Positions 17,738 to 24,990 of a stretch of DNA of 40,762 nt are shown one piece after another. The notes beneath the pieces were generated by a model that was not told the DNA's origin, ran no database searches, and saw only the letters and a program-made list of their open reading frames with translations. This stretch comes from Bacteriovoracaceae bacterium (GTDB lineage: Bacteria; Bdellovibrionota; Bacteriovoracia; Bacteriovoracales; Bacteriovoracaceae). Position 1 is the stretch's first letter; every line of letters begins with the position of its first letter. The DNA is taken from positions 1 to 40,762 of the forward strand of contig JAGLPP010000101.1 of the NCBI GenBank assembly GCA_023137315.1, given 5' to 3'. The translations under genes and the position numbers were made by a program.

Positions 17738-18889
17738 TTATTCCTTGATCACAGCAATAGGCATCAACCTTGTTACAATATCCACAAGGTCTTTTTGTTC
17801 ATCCATTACAACATCAATATCCTTGTACGCCGAGGGTGCTTCATCAAGATTATTTTTTGATCTGATTGAATGAATAATCCCTTTTTTATCCAGATTATCA
17901 ATCTCCTCTTTGAGATTTAATGTTTTTACGGCCTTCCTCCGACCAAGTCTTCTGCCGGCACCATGACTGCAACTCATAAATGAATCAGGATTACCCTTTC
18001 CACTCACTATATAACTTGGAGTTCCCTGTGATCCTGGAATTATTCCAATTTCCCCGGATCTCGCGCTGGTGGCACCCTTTCTATGAACCACCACATCTTC
18101 GCCAAAATGAGTTTCAAAAGATGCATAATTATGATGGATATCGACATCTTCAAGAAAATCACACCCTGTTGCATCTGCAAAAAATTCCATTATCCTATCT
18201 TTCATCACAGACCTGTTAAGGGCCGCAAATTTTAAACAATACTCCATTTCAGCAACATATTTCCTGGCGACATCAGTATCCACTGGAAGATATGACAATG
18301 AAATATTTTGTGGAATTTTTCCAAAATCCAGCTCCTCCGCGATCAGATTATAATGTTTTGCAACCTTGAACCCTAGATTTCTTGATCCTGAATGAACCAT
18401 AAACCAGATATGACCATCACTCCCTTTTTGAATTTCTATAAAATGATTTCCACCACCAAGGGTTCCAACCTGTGAACTCAAAACCTTTCTTTGAGAATAC
18501 ACCACCTCCATCTTCTCATCATATTCAGGCAGTATCGATGTCGGTGGAGACTTGTCTTTTTTGTGTTTATAAAATCCCAATGGAATCCCGGATCTTATAT
18601 CCTTCATAATCCGCTTGATCTGTTCAGTGGAAATTTTCTTCAGGCCTGTTTTTACGGCCCCCATTCCGCAACCGATATCAACTCCAACCATATTCGGGGA
18701 AATCGCCCCCCTGAGTGCGACAACACCACCAATCGGCAATCCATATCCCAAATGAGCATCCGGCATCAGACAGACATGCTTGAATACAGGAAGATAATTT
18801 GCAACATTCAATGCCTGGTTTATACAGTCGGCCTCAAGTTCGACACACCATGACCATATATCAATCTTTCCTTCTTTTATTATATTCAT
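17738..18889 (-). CDS. rtcB: RNA-splicing ligase RtcB
   Basis: RtcB joins RNA 3'-phosphate or 2',3'-cyclic phosphate ends to 5'-OH ends using GTP and Mn2+. All main motifs are present: DIGCGMG with metal-binding C74, GGGNH (H149), HSGSR (H166), HHNY (H252-H253) and the nucleotidyl histidine H309 in SCSHGAGRRLG. At 383 residues it is a compact bacterial form. No rtcA or rtcR partner gene is next to it. The longest ORF starts at 18937; the ATG at 18889 (MNIIKEGK) fits the family start better, although its Shine-Dalgarno sequence is weak. Likely roles are RNA repair; regulation is not evident from the sequence. Confidence 0.93.
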   Translation of the reverse strand: MNIIKEGKIDIWSWCVELEADCINQALNVANYLPVFKHVCLMPDAHLGYGLPIGGVVALRGAISPNMVGVDIGCGMGAVKTGLKKISTEQIKRIMKDIRSGIPLGFYKHKKDKSPPTSILPEYDEKMEVVYSQRKVLSSQVGTLGGGNHFIEIQKGSDGHIWFMVHSGSRNLGFKVAKHYNLIAEELDFGKIPQNISLSYLPVDTDVARKYVAEMEYCLKFAALNRSVMKDRIMEFFADATGCDFLEDVDIHHNYASFETHFGEDVVVHRKGATSARSGEIGIIPGSQGTPSYIVSGKGNPDSFMSCSHGAGRRLGRRKAVKTLNLKEEIDNLDKKGIIHSIRSKNNLDEAPSAYKDIDVVMDEQKDLVDIVTRLMPIAVIKE

Positions 18890-18913
18890 GATTATCCAAT
18901 GATTTTTTAAAAA

Positions 18914-18928
18914 ACAGTGTACCTGTGA
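18914..18928. repeat. Copy 1 of a 15-bp near-identical direct repeat
   Basis: ACAGTGTACCTGTGA here differs by one base from 19361-19375. The two copies enclose the DUF5320 gene and its inverted repeat. The function is unknown and chance cannot be excluded. Confidence 0.4.
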
Positions 18929-18995
18929 AATAGGCAACTATGCAAAATATCAACCTAAAAACAAATTTGTCGAAAAACATCCTTTACCAAAACAC

Positions 18996-19042
18996 GTTAT
19001 GGGTATATACTCACATGTAATTTATGGTTATATACCCATAAC
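18996..19042. promoter_or_regulatory. 14-bp inverted repeat upstream of the DUF5320 gene
   Basis: GTTATGGGTATATA (18996-19009) and TATATACCCATAAC (19029-19042) are perfect inverted copies separated by 19 bp, ending 15 bp before the DUF5320 ATG. The arms with their GGGTATA/TATACCC cores could be an operator for a dimeric regulator, or a strong RNA hairpin. No regulator gene is adjacent. Confidence 0.6.
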
Positions 19043-19057
19043 AAAAAGGGGGATTTT

Positions 19058-19315
19058 ATGCCAGGAAGAAATGGAACAGGACCAATGGGAGCAGGACCTC
19101 GAACCGGTGGAGGTTTTGGATATTGTACCGGTGATGGAAGACGTTCTTTTGGAAGAGGAAGAGGAGGAGGAGGAAGAGGATTTGGACAACGTTCATGGGC
19201 CCAACAACCAGCAATTGAAGACGAAAAAACATTTCTTAAAAATGAGATTAAGTCATTGGAAGAACAGCTACTCGAGGTAAAAAACGAGCTTGAAAACATT
19301 GACAAGAAAGAATAA
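19058..19315 (+). CDS. DUF5320 family small glycine-rich protein
   Basis: The start (MPGRNGTGPMGAGPRTGGG, then FGYC) is the signature of DUF5320, small proteins with Gly/Arg-rich middles. Residues about 30-48 are nearly all G, R and F; residues about 55-84 form a coiled coil (EIKSLEEQLLEVKNELENI). In anaerobes such genes often sit near NifX/NifB-like iron-molybdenum proteins; none is seen here. The function is unknown. It has a strong AAAGGGGG Shine-Dalgarno sequence and lies behind a 14-bp inverted repeat. Low complexity means the arginine/glycine region may be disordered. Confidence 0.82.
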   Translation: MPGRNGTGPMGAGPRTGGGFGYCTGDGRRSFGRGRGGGGRGFGQRSWAQQPAIEDEKTFLKNEIKSLEEQLLEVKNELENIDKKE

Positions 19316-19360
19316 AAAATTTGCGTTATCCTTGATTATCCGGTGAGTGCTCTCTCAACA

Positions 19361-19375
19361 ACAGTGTGCCTGTGA
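19361..19375. repeat. Copy 2 of a 15-bp near-identical direct repeat
   Basis: ACAGTGTGCCTGTGA here differs by one base from 18914-18928. This copy overlaps the left arm of the hairpin at 19366-19387. Confidence 0.4.
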
Positions 19376-19387
19376 TAAAACAGGCAC
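19366..19387 (+). terminator. Hairpin, possible terminator of the DUF5320 gene
   Basis: GTGCCTGT (19366-19373) pairs with ACAGGCAC (19380-19387) around the loop GATAAA. The following bases (TCATCTGTTTGTTGG) are only moderately T-rich. A competing stem, TGAGTGC (19334-19340) with GCACTCA (19384-19390), is also possible. Confidence 0.4.
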
Positions 19388-19420
19388 TCATCTGTTTGTT
19401 GGTAATATATGATAATTTCC

Positions 19421-19741
19421 TTAATTAATTAAACCCAACTCTTTTTTCATTGGCCCAATCATAAAATTTGGGGTTGGTCCAGTACCGGCATTCCAATAAG
19501 ATTTACTTCCTTGTCCAGTGCCATAATTCCAATAAGATTCACTGCCTGGCTTGGTACCAGCATTCCAGTAAGATTTACTACCTGGTCCAGTGCCATAATT
19601 CCAATAAGATTCACTGCCTGGCTTAGTACCGGCATTCCAGTAAGATTTACTACCTGGTTCAGTGCCATAATTCCAATGAGATTCACTTGCCAGTAAAGAT
19701 ATTGATACCAGCATCAATAAACAAATTATTAATTTTTTCAT
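19421..19741 (-). CDS. Small exported protein made of six 12-residue tandem repeats
   Basis: A signal peptide (MKKLIICLLMLVSISLLAS) is followed by six consecutive 12-residue units (residues 21-92) of the form SYWNxGTxPGSx. They alternate between SYWNYGT...GSK and SYWNAGT...GSE, so the higher-order period is 24 residues. A 14-residue tail (MIGPMKKELGLIN) ends the protein. The aromatic, Gly- and Ser-rich repeats suggest an extended surface or matrix-type protein, but no family is recognised. The ATG at 19741 has AGGAG eight bases before it; the GTG at 19750 is too close to that site. The repeats may change in number between strains. Confidence 0.72.
   Translation of the reverse strand: MKKLIICLLMLVSISLLASESHWNYGTEPGSKSYWNAGTKPGSESYWNYGTGPGSKSYWNAGTKPGSESYWNYGTGQGSKSYWNAGTGPTPNFMIGPMKKELGLIN
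19466..19681 (-). repeat. Six tandem 36-bp repeats inside the small exported gene
   Basis: 216 bp made of six in-frame 36-bp units, with every second unit most alike (72-bp super-repeat). Gain or loss of units would keep the reading frame. Confidence 0.8.
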
Positions 19742-19847
19742 ACGATTCACTCCTAAAAGTCTGTATTTTTACAATGCGGCCATAATAGAAAAAAAGTGGT
19801 GTAATTTCCAGAAAAACCAACGCTTGGCGTAATTTTTACACGGATAC

Positions 19848-20810
19848 TCAAAGACAGTTTTCCTCAATCATGGAATCAAGAATTCTGAAATCCTTTGATT
19901 TTATCTGTCCCAATGGTGCATTTTCAAAAAGATTTTCACATTGTTTTAGCTTTTCACATTTATTGAAACGAATTTCTTTTTCAGTTTTGACCGAAGAAAT
20001 GAATTCATATCCTGTGGCCTGGGCATAATAGGAGGTCCACTTTAAAAACCCATCATATCCGGAATCCGAGATATAGCAGCCACGAAGTTTTTTATTCTGA
20101 CATTCATCCATGGCAATTTTTTTTGCCTTATCCCCATCAGTTTTATGCCTGTGAATTGACAAGGCCCGTGGAATTTTTTCGACTTTTTGACTGATAATCC
20201 GCATATCACAATAAGGTGTATAAGATCCTTTCTTTCTTAAAGGCCCAAGTTCACTGTAATGAAAATTAGCCTCATCCATGGATATATTTTTTCCTACAGA
20301 CTTCACCATAAGGTAAATAAGAAGATTTCTATAATCTGTTCCGTTATTCAAAATACCGTTTAAAGATCCCCAGGCATTTTTATCCAAAAAAATCATTCCC
20401 TCTGCCACAGCATGAGGGGTATGAATGCAAGTATTATTTTGACAAATTTGCAGTTCCTCCATGACTTTGATGTATTTAATATCAAGAATCCCTTTAAGTT
20501 TATCAACATCGTATTTTTCAAGGACATGATTTAGCTCTTCTAAAATTTTTTCACTTTCCAAAATAAATTTTTTGCGAAGATTATCTCCCCCATTGCCTAC
20601 ATCATCTCCCCCCATAAGAGCGTAACGTTTTTGTATGTTGATTAATTTGTTTCTGTTTTTGAAGTATAGCTGTTCCTGTTTGACCGAATCGTTCAAAATC
20701 CAGGCATCTGAAACCACGAAATGAAATTTCTGCCCTTCATAGCAAAAAGCTGTCTGAAAAATTAAAACCATTTCCAGAACGAAAAAAACGAAAATTCTTT
20801 TTGTCCGCAT
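19848..20810 (-). CDS. Exported protein, paralogue of the upstream gene product
   Basis: The signal peptide is FVFFVLEMVLIFQTAFC-like. The mature chain shares a layout with the product of the preceding gene. Shared points include a hydrophobic LLIYLMVKSVG segment, where the paralogue has LLVLHEILRMA. Both have a GELxPL/SELGPL element followed by (T/R)PYC(D/N)xR. Both have a ...GYD(G/E)F element, and a C-terminal KxxQCxxx(F/Y)xxAPxxxIxxxDF block. Seven or more cysteines suggest periplasmic disulfides. No enzyme motif is seen; the paralogue's HE pair is absent here. The gene overlaps the previous one by 49 bp; AAGGA seven bases before the ATG supports the start, so coupling is likely. Confidence 0.7.
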   Translation of the reverse strand: MRTKRIFVFFVLEMVLIFQTAFCYEGQKFHFVVSDAWILNDSVKQEQLYFKNRNKLINIQKRYALMGGDDVGNGGDNLRKKFILESEKILEELNHVLEKYDVDKLKGILDIKYIKVMEELQICQNNTCIHTPHAVAEGMIFLDKNAWGSLNGILNNGTDYRNLLIYLMVKSVGKNISMDEANFHYSELGPLRKKGSYTPYCDMRIISQKVEKIPRALSIHRHKTDGDKAKKIAMDECQNKKLRGCYISDSGYDGFLKWTSYYAQATGYEFISSVKTEKEIRFNKCEKLKQCENLFENAPLGQIKSKDFRILDSMIEENCL

Positions 20811-21715
20811 TTGTTTTTCCTTTTTAGTTTATCAAGCTCGTCAAAGTCATCTTGTGTAATAATGTTCCCTGGTGCCGAACTGTAAATTTCGTAACACTGG
20901 TTGATTTTTCCACATATTTCTGCCTTTATTTCTTTTTTGGGCCTTTTTTTGATTTTATTTCGAATGCAAACCCCCCGGACATTTACCTCTATCCCACTTT
21001 TTTTAAAACCATTATTGTTGGAACTTCCAATGAATCGTGTACCACGATGATATTGGAATTCATCATAACCAGCATCAAGACATTTTTGACTGGCATCTTT
21101 AATGGCCGCTTGCCAGGCACTATTTGAATTGGAACCATTACCGGAAATAATAAGAATCATTCCTGTGTTTTTTATTGAATCGCTGCCCTTTCCTTTCACT
21201 TTTTTGGTCTGAATCACGGTAATAGTTTTTTTAGCGCGCAGGTTGCAATAAGGCCTGATGGAAATGTCTTCCATTGTTTGCAGTGGATTCAGTTCGCCAT
21301 AAAGCTTTTTGGAGATCATATAATTGTCGTCGTTAATAGCGGCCATGCGAAGAATTTCATGCAACACCAGAAGTCTGATGTCCACATCGCTTTTAATGAA
21401 TTCCAACCAGCTTTTTTTATAAAGTATTACTTGTTGAAAAACACCAATACTATCAACCAGTGATCCAGAATTGTCGACAAGCTCTTTGGTTGCAAGATCA
21501 ATATTACCATTATTAAGAGCATCCTTTAATTTTTCGATTTCAATTGGATGATTATTAATATAAAAGTCCGGAGATATTTGCTGCAAATCATCCAATAGAA
21601 CGTTTCCTGTATTGAAAAAGTATTGAATAATTCTTTTGTCCTTTATCTGTTCCGATCGGTCCGTCGCTTGAAGTGAAAAAGATATGAAAATCAAGTAAAA
21701 CAAAAGCTTTTTCAT
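20762..21715 (-). CDS. Exported protein of unknown function with an HExxR segment
   Basis: MKKLLFYLIFISFSLQA is a signal peptide. The central LLVLHEILRMAAINDDNYMIS segment (about residues 115-135) is a pattern I associate with exported proteins of Bdellovibrio-type bacteria. Its function is unknown; HExxR resembles, but does not complete, a zinc-protease HExxH motif. A GSNSNSAWQAAIKDASQKC region and a cysteine-rich C-terminus follow. The ATG overlaps the TGA of the TIGR02147 gene (ATGA), so it is translationally coupled to that regulator. The next gene is a divergent paralogue. Confidence 0.7.
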   Translation of the reverse strand: MKKLLFYLIFISFSLQATDRSEQIKDKRIIQYFFNTGNVLLDDLQQISPDFYINNHPIEIEKLKDALNNGNIDLATKELVDNSGSLVDSIGVFQQVILYKKSWLEFIKSDVDIRLLVLHEILRMAAINDDNYMISKKLYGELNPLQTMEDISIRPYCNLRAKKTITVIQTKKVKGKGSDSIKNTGMILIISGNGSNSNSAWQAAIKDASQKCLDAGYDEFQYHRGTRFIGSSNNNGFKKSGIEVNVRGVCIRNKIKKRPKKEIKAEICGKINQCYEIYSSAPGNIITQDDFDELDKLKRKNKCGQKEFSFFSFWKWF

Positions 21716-22509
21716 AATATCCCATCATTGTTATTTTGAGGAAATAACTGGATATTAAGACTGTAAACCTGATCGCCATCTTCACTTTTTAAAAAGCTGG
21801 ACAGTGAGCGTCTGAAGTTTTTTATTTTTAACTTTGCCTCTGCCAGTTTCGATTTATCTATTGGCATCATAATTGAGGTTATATCGCGTTCCTCCACTGG
21901 AAAGACTTCCAATGACTGCATGGCCCTTTCAATGTTCTCACGATGAAAATTTCGTATTGCCTGGGAAGGTATATCGGTTGGGGTTTCAATACTTTTATGT
22001 GTTCTTGTATACTTGTTTTCCCTGTACTCCAAAAGCCCAAGGCGCAAAAGTCTTTTTATTGCCTCTTCACATTCCTTCGTGGAAATTCCCAACTCGTTGG
22101 CGATCCATTTTTCATCATGTTGAAAATGATCAAGCATGGTGAGGTTCAATATACCAAGATGATACCAGTTACTGATCATTTTGAAGGAATCGAGCTTGAG
22201 TTGATAATAGTCCAGTTTTTCTTCAAGTTTCCGGTTTTCCCGCTCGGTCGGGTTTAATCGGTAATATGAATCTTTCGAGATGGCCTCCAAAAATTCTTTT
22301 TTACTTTTTTGATCCAATTTAAGAAGAGCTGTCCACTCGATCCCTTTTTCCATTGTTAGTGGCCTTTTACCGCTTAAAATTGAGGAAAGAGTGGTTGGCG
22401 AGGTATCCAGAGAACGGGCAAACGATCTAAGAGAGTATGACGGGTTCTTCTTTCGCCTGTCTTTTAAAACATTATTCAGAATTTGTTTATAGATATCGCT
22501 ATATTTCAT
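21712..22509 (-). CDS. TIGR02147 / DUF4423 family regulator
   Basis: The protein begins with a helix-turn-helix of the Xre type (YSLRSFARSLDTSPTTLSSI, about residues 24-43, then LSGKRPLT). A second winged-helix-like part follows (IANELGISTKECEEAIKRLL). It ends in a region with the recurrent TIGR02147 pattern (IRNFHRENIERAMQSL, then EERDITSIMMPI, then KLAEAKLKIKNFRR). The family is expanded in Fibrobacter and Bdellovibrio; targets are mostly unknown. The first Met codons form a run (22521, 22515, 22509); 22509 (MKYSDIY) fits the family start. It heads a coupled operon with two exported proteins. A perfect 15-bp palindrome at 22545-22559 may be its own operator. Confidence 0.82.
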   Translation of the reverse strand: MKYSDIYKQILNNVLKDRRKKNPSYSLRSFARSLDTSPTTLSSILSGKRPLTMEKGIEWTALLKLDQKSKKEFLEAISKDSYYRLNPTERENRKLEEKLDYYQLKLDSFKMISNWYHLGILNLTMLDHFQHDEKWIANELGISTKECEEAIKRLLRLGLLEYRENKYTRTHKSIETPTDIPSQAIRNFHRENIERAMQSLEVFPVEERDITSIMMPIDKSKLAEAKLKIKNFRRSLSSFLKSEDGDQVYSLNIQLFPQNNNDGIL

Positions 22510-22544
22510 AATCATAATCAAGGTTAAAAGTTACATGGCCCTTA

Positions 22545-22559
22545 TAGCGCAATGCGCTA
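22545..22559. promoter_or_regulatory. Perfect 15-bp palindrome upstream of the TIGR02147 gene
   Basis: TAGCGCA, a central A, then TGCGCTA, placed 35-50 bp before the regulator start. The symmetry and the position suggest an operator, possibly for autoregulation. Confidence 0.5.
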
Positions 22560-22721
22560 AAAATGTCTATTATATTGAAAAAAAGACAGAATGCACCAAA
22601 TTGTTATTAGACATAACTCCTTAATTTTAAGGGGTTATCCGCACGAGAATACCAAAGCAAAACACTCAAGGTTACATCCTGTAGTACCGACAAGTTAAAA
22701 AGATGTCGGGAGAAAATTACA

Positions 22722-23720
22722 ATGAAAATTAAATTTCTGTTTGTCGCTTTATTCTTAAGTATCAATATCTTTGCAATGGGGCCTATTCCGCCGGAGGAAA
22801 TGAAAGATAAACTTTCTCTTTTTGAATATAATCCAAATACTCGTTTAACGAAATTTAAAAGAATACATAAAAATATGTGGATGAAAATTTACAGTGGTAA
22901 GTTACTCGGGACAAATCCGGCAGATGGCAGAAATTTAAATATTCCTTTTTATTATTTAAGACCTAAAAGGATTTCCGGCAAGAGGCCCTTGATGATTGTT
23001 TTTCCTCCAATTTTTGGGGCCAACCCTATTGATTGGGATTTGGCCATTCATTTTGTTTTAAAAAAATATAACGTTATTATGGCCCTTATGCCTGAAGATA
23101 TAAGTGATCCCAACAGACCGGTGTCGGACATAAATGATTTTTTAGTGCGCACAACAATATCTTCAAGAATGTTAATTGATCTGGCGAGTTCGTGGAAGCA
23201 TGTGGATTCATCAAAAATTGGAGCAATAGGCATAAGCCTCGGAGGTATTCGAGCATCGTTGCTATTGGGAGTGGATTTACGTTTAGATGCTGCTGTTACG
23301 TTTGTTGCTGGAGGAAATTTTCCCGAAATAGTGACTAATAGCCAGCAAAAGATAATGAAAAACTGGAGAGAAACAAGAATGGAAATTGAAGGAATACCTA
23401 CAAATAAAGATTTTCTTGAGAAGATAAGTGAAGTGATGGAAATCGATCCAATTTATTTTGCATCAAGAAGAAACAGGAAAGATATTTTTATGATTGTTGG
23501 AAAAAAAGATAACAAAGTCCCAACTATAAACCAGTACGAACTATGGAAATCATTTAGGGAACCTAAAGCTAAATTTTTACCCGCTGGACATGTTCAGACT
23601 GCTTTAACCTGGAAATATTTTTTACCCGGCATTACTCGTTATTTTAAAAAGAAATTAAGCGGAAAACTAAAATCTAAAGATATTAAAAATAACTTCCGTG
23701 AAAGTAAATTCTTCGAATAA
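22722..23720 (+). CDS. Exported alpha/beta hydrolase
   Basis: A signal peptide (MKIKFLFVALFLSINIFA) precedes an alpha/beta hydrolase fold. The nucleophile elbow is GISLGG with S172. The likely acid is D263 in VGKKDNKVP and the likely base is H290 in PAGHVQTAL, giving a Ser-Asp-His order typical of esterases and related hydrolases. RPLMIVFPPIFGA at about 88-100 would form the oxyanion region. The substrate is unknown. GGGAG lies nine bases before the ATG. The gene is more AT-rich than most neighbours. It is convergent with the cyclase-like gene. Confidence 0.8.
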   Translation: MKIKFLFVALFLSINIFAMGPIPPEEMKDKLSLFEYNPNTRLTKFKRIHKNMWMKIYSGKLLGTNPADGRNLNIPFYYLRPKRISGKRPLMIVFPPIFGANPIDWDLAIHFVLKKYNVIMALMPEDISDPNRPVSDINDFLVRTTISSRMLIDLASSWKHVDSSKIGAIGISLGGIRASLLLGVDLRLDAAVTFVAGGNFPEIVTNSQQKIMKNWRETRMEIEGIPTNKDFLEKISEVMEIDPIYFASRRNRKDIFMIVGKKDNKVPTINQYELWKSFREPKAKFLPAGHVQTALTWKYFLPGITRYFKKKLSGKLKSKDIKNNFRESKFFE

Positions 23721-23751
23721 TACACGAGCAAAATCTTTAAAGAAAATCCAC

Positions 23752-24855
23752 CTATTGCAAGCTGGCCTTCCCACCAAAGAATCCATCGAATTCATAAACA
23801 TTTGGTGAACCGTATTCTATCCCGGCAAAATCACTTTCAAGAATATCGATAAGCTTCCACTCCCGCTCAAACACTCCAACCCGAATCCTTTTATAAAGTT
23901 TCACTGTCATGGTCCCGGTCAGTGTTTCATAATCATGAAATATCTCTCCATCGGGAGTCATAAATTCAAGATCCATAAACTCCTCTCTCGGTGCCCAAGC
24001 AGAAACTTCGATTTTATGAGTACCATTGGTAGCCTTCACTTCCCATTTTCCAAAGTTCACATCCATCTTCACGCGAGCAAAATAATTGGGCCTCCATAAA
24101 TACTCTTTTCCATTGTGATTCAAGCCGATTGAAACACCCTTGACCGAGGTCAGACGATTCAGCACTTTTGGCCAACCTCCACCAATTGAAATAGTGGTAT
24201 CAGGATGTCCCTTGAAATGATTTGAAACAATCCACGTCCACCAGGCGGGAAATGAGCGTCCCCAGTTTCGATCCTGATAGCATGGAACATTTTCAAAAGT
24301 TGTTGGTTCCCCGTTTCTTTCAACAGTACCCGTACATCTGGCATCGGCCTGGGCAACATACCATTCGATATTGGTAACACCGTATCCCAACAGCCATCCT
24401 ACGGGATTATATGTCCAACGCTTGTTATAGTTGATATCCCATTTGTAACGAACACCGTCTTTTTCAACATCACCGATAATTCGTTTTTCCGTGGCCACAT
24501 TATCACGAATCGCAACGTATGTTTCGATGTAGCTTGCCTCAAAATCACTGACGGGAAGATGCTTTTCAATGATAAACTTTCTGTTGAAATCGCCCATTGC
24601 AACGACGGACCGGGTTCCTCTCATTGTATTATCTGTATCCCACGGATTAACAACACCATAACAGAAAAAATAATTCTCTCCCGTATTTGGAATAACAATC
24701 TTGTAATACCACCACTCGAACCACGGTCGCATGTCAGCCTCACCGTTTTCACGAAGAACATTTTTTCTGTTGTATCTGTAAGTATTGAACTGATCCACTT
24801 CGGCATAAGCAGTAATGGAGACAAGAACCAGTAACAGTATTGAAATCCTTTTCAT
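23752..24855 (-). CDS. Exported tocopherol-cyclase-like protein
   Basis: After a signal peptide (MKRISILLLVLVSITAYA), the protein follows the plant tocopherol cyclase (VTE1) pattern. It has FEWWYYKIVIP near residue 46 and YQDRNWGRSFPAWWTWIVSN near 193-212. It also has ISIGGGWP, KWEVKATNGTHKIEVSA, and a final LIDILESDFAGIEYG. VTE1 has the corresponding FFEGWYFKVSIP, YSEKNWGGGFPRKWFW, TAENETHLVELEA and LDVTSNMAAVEVGGG, as I recall them. The fold is a lipocalin-like barrel for large hydrophobic molecules. The plant enzyme closes the chroman ring of tocopherols; in this exported bacterial form the substrate is unknown, and a quinone or other isoprenoid lipid is a guess. AAGGAAGG precedes the ATG. 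It is divergent from the AOR gene. Confidence 0.78.
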   Translation of the reverse strand: MKRISILLLVLVSITAYAEVDQFNTYRYNRKNVLRENGEADMRPWFEWWYYKIVIPNTGENYFFCYGVVNPWDTDNTMRGTRSVVAMGDFNRKFIIEKHLPVSDFEASYIETYVAIRDNVATEKRIIGDVEKDGVRYKWDINYNKRWTYNPVGWLLGYGVTNIEWYVAQADARCTGTVERNGEPTTFENVPCYQDRNWGRSFPAWWTWIVSNHFKGHPDTTISIGGGWPKVLNRLTSVKGVSIGLNHNGKEYLWRPNYFARVKMDVNFGKWEVKATNGTHKIEVSAWAPREEFMDLEFMTPDGEIFHDYETLTGTMTVKLYKRIRVGVFEREWKLIDILESDFAGIEYGSPNVYEFDGFFGGKASLQ

Positions 24856-24990
24856 AATACCTTCCTTGGAATTAAGTCTTAATTATTCAAATTGTATCTG
24901 AAAAAATTCAAAATGGAAAAGATCGCATTCACCTTTTTCCTATGAATGACACATGTGCTTTTGTATAATTTTAAAAAAAAGGAAGATTTC

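Noticed and set aside
20762-21715. HExxR (VLHEILRMA) as a zinc protease motif
   Set aside because: The third zinc ligand and the second histidine are missing, so a protease call is not supported.
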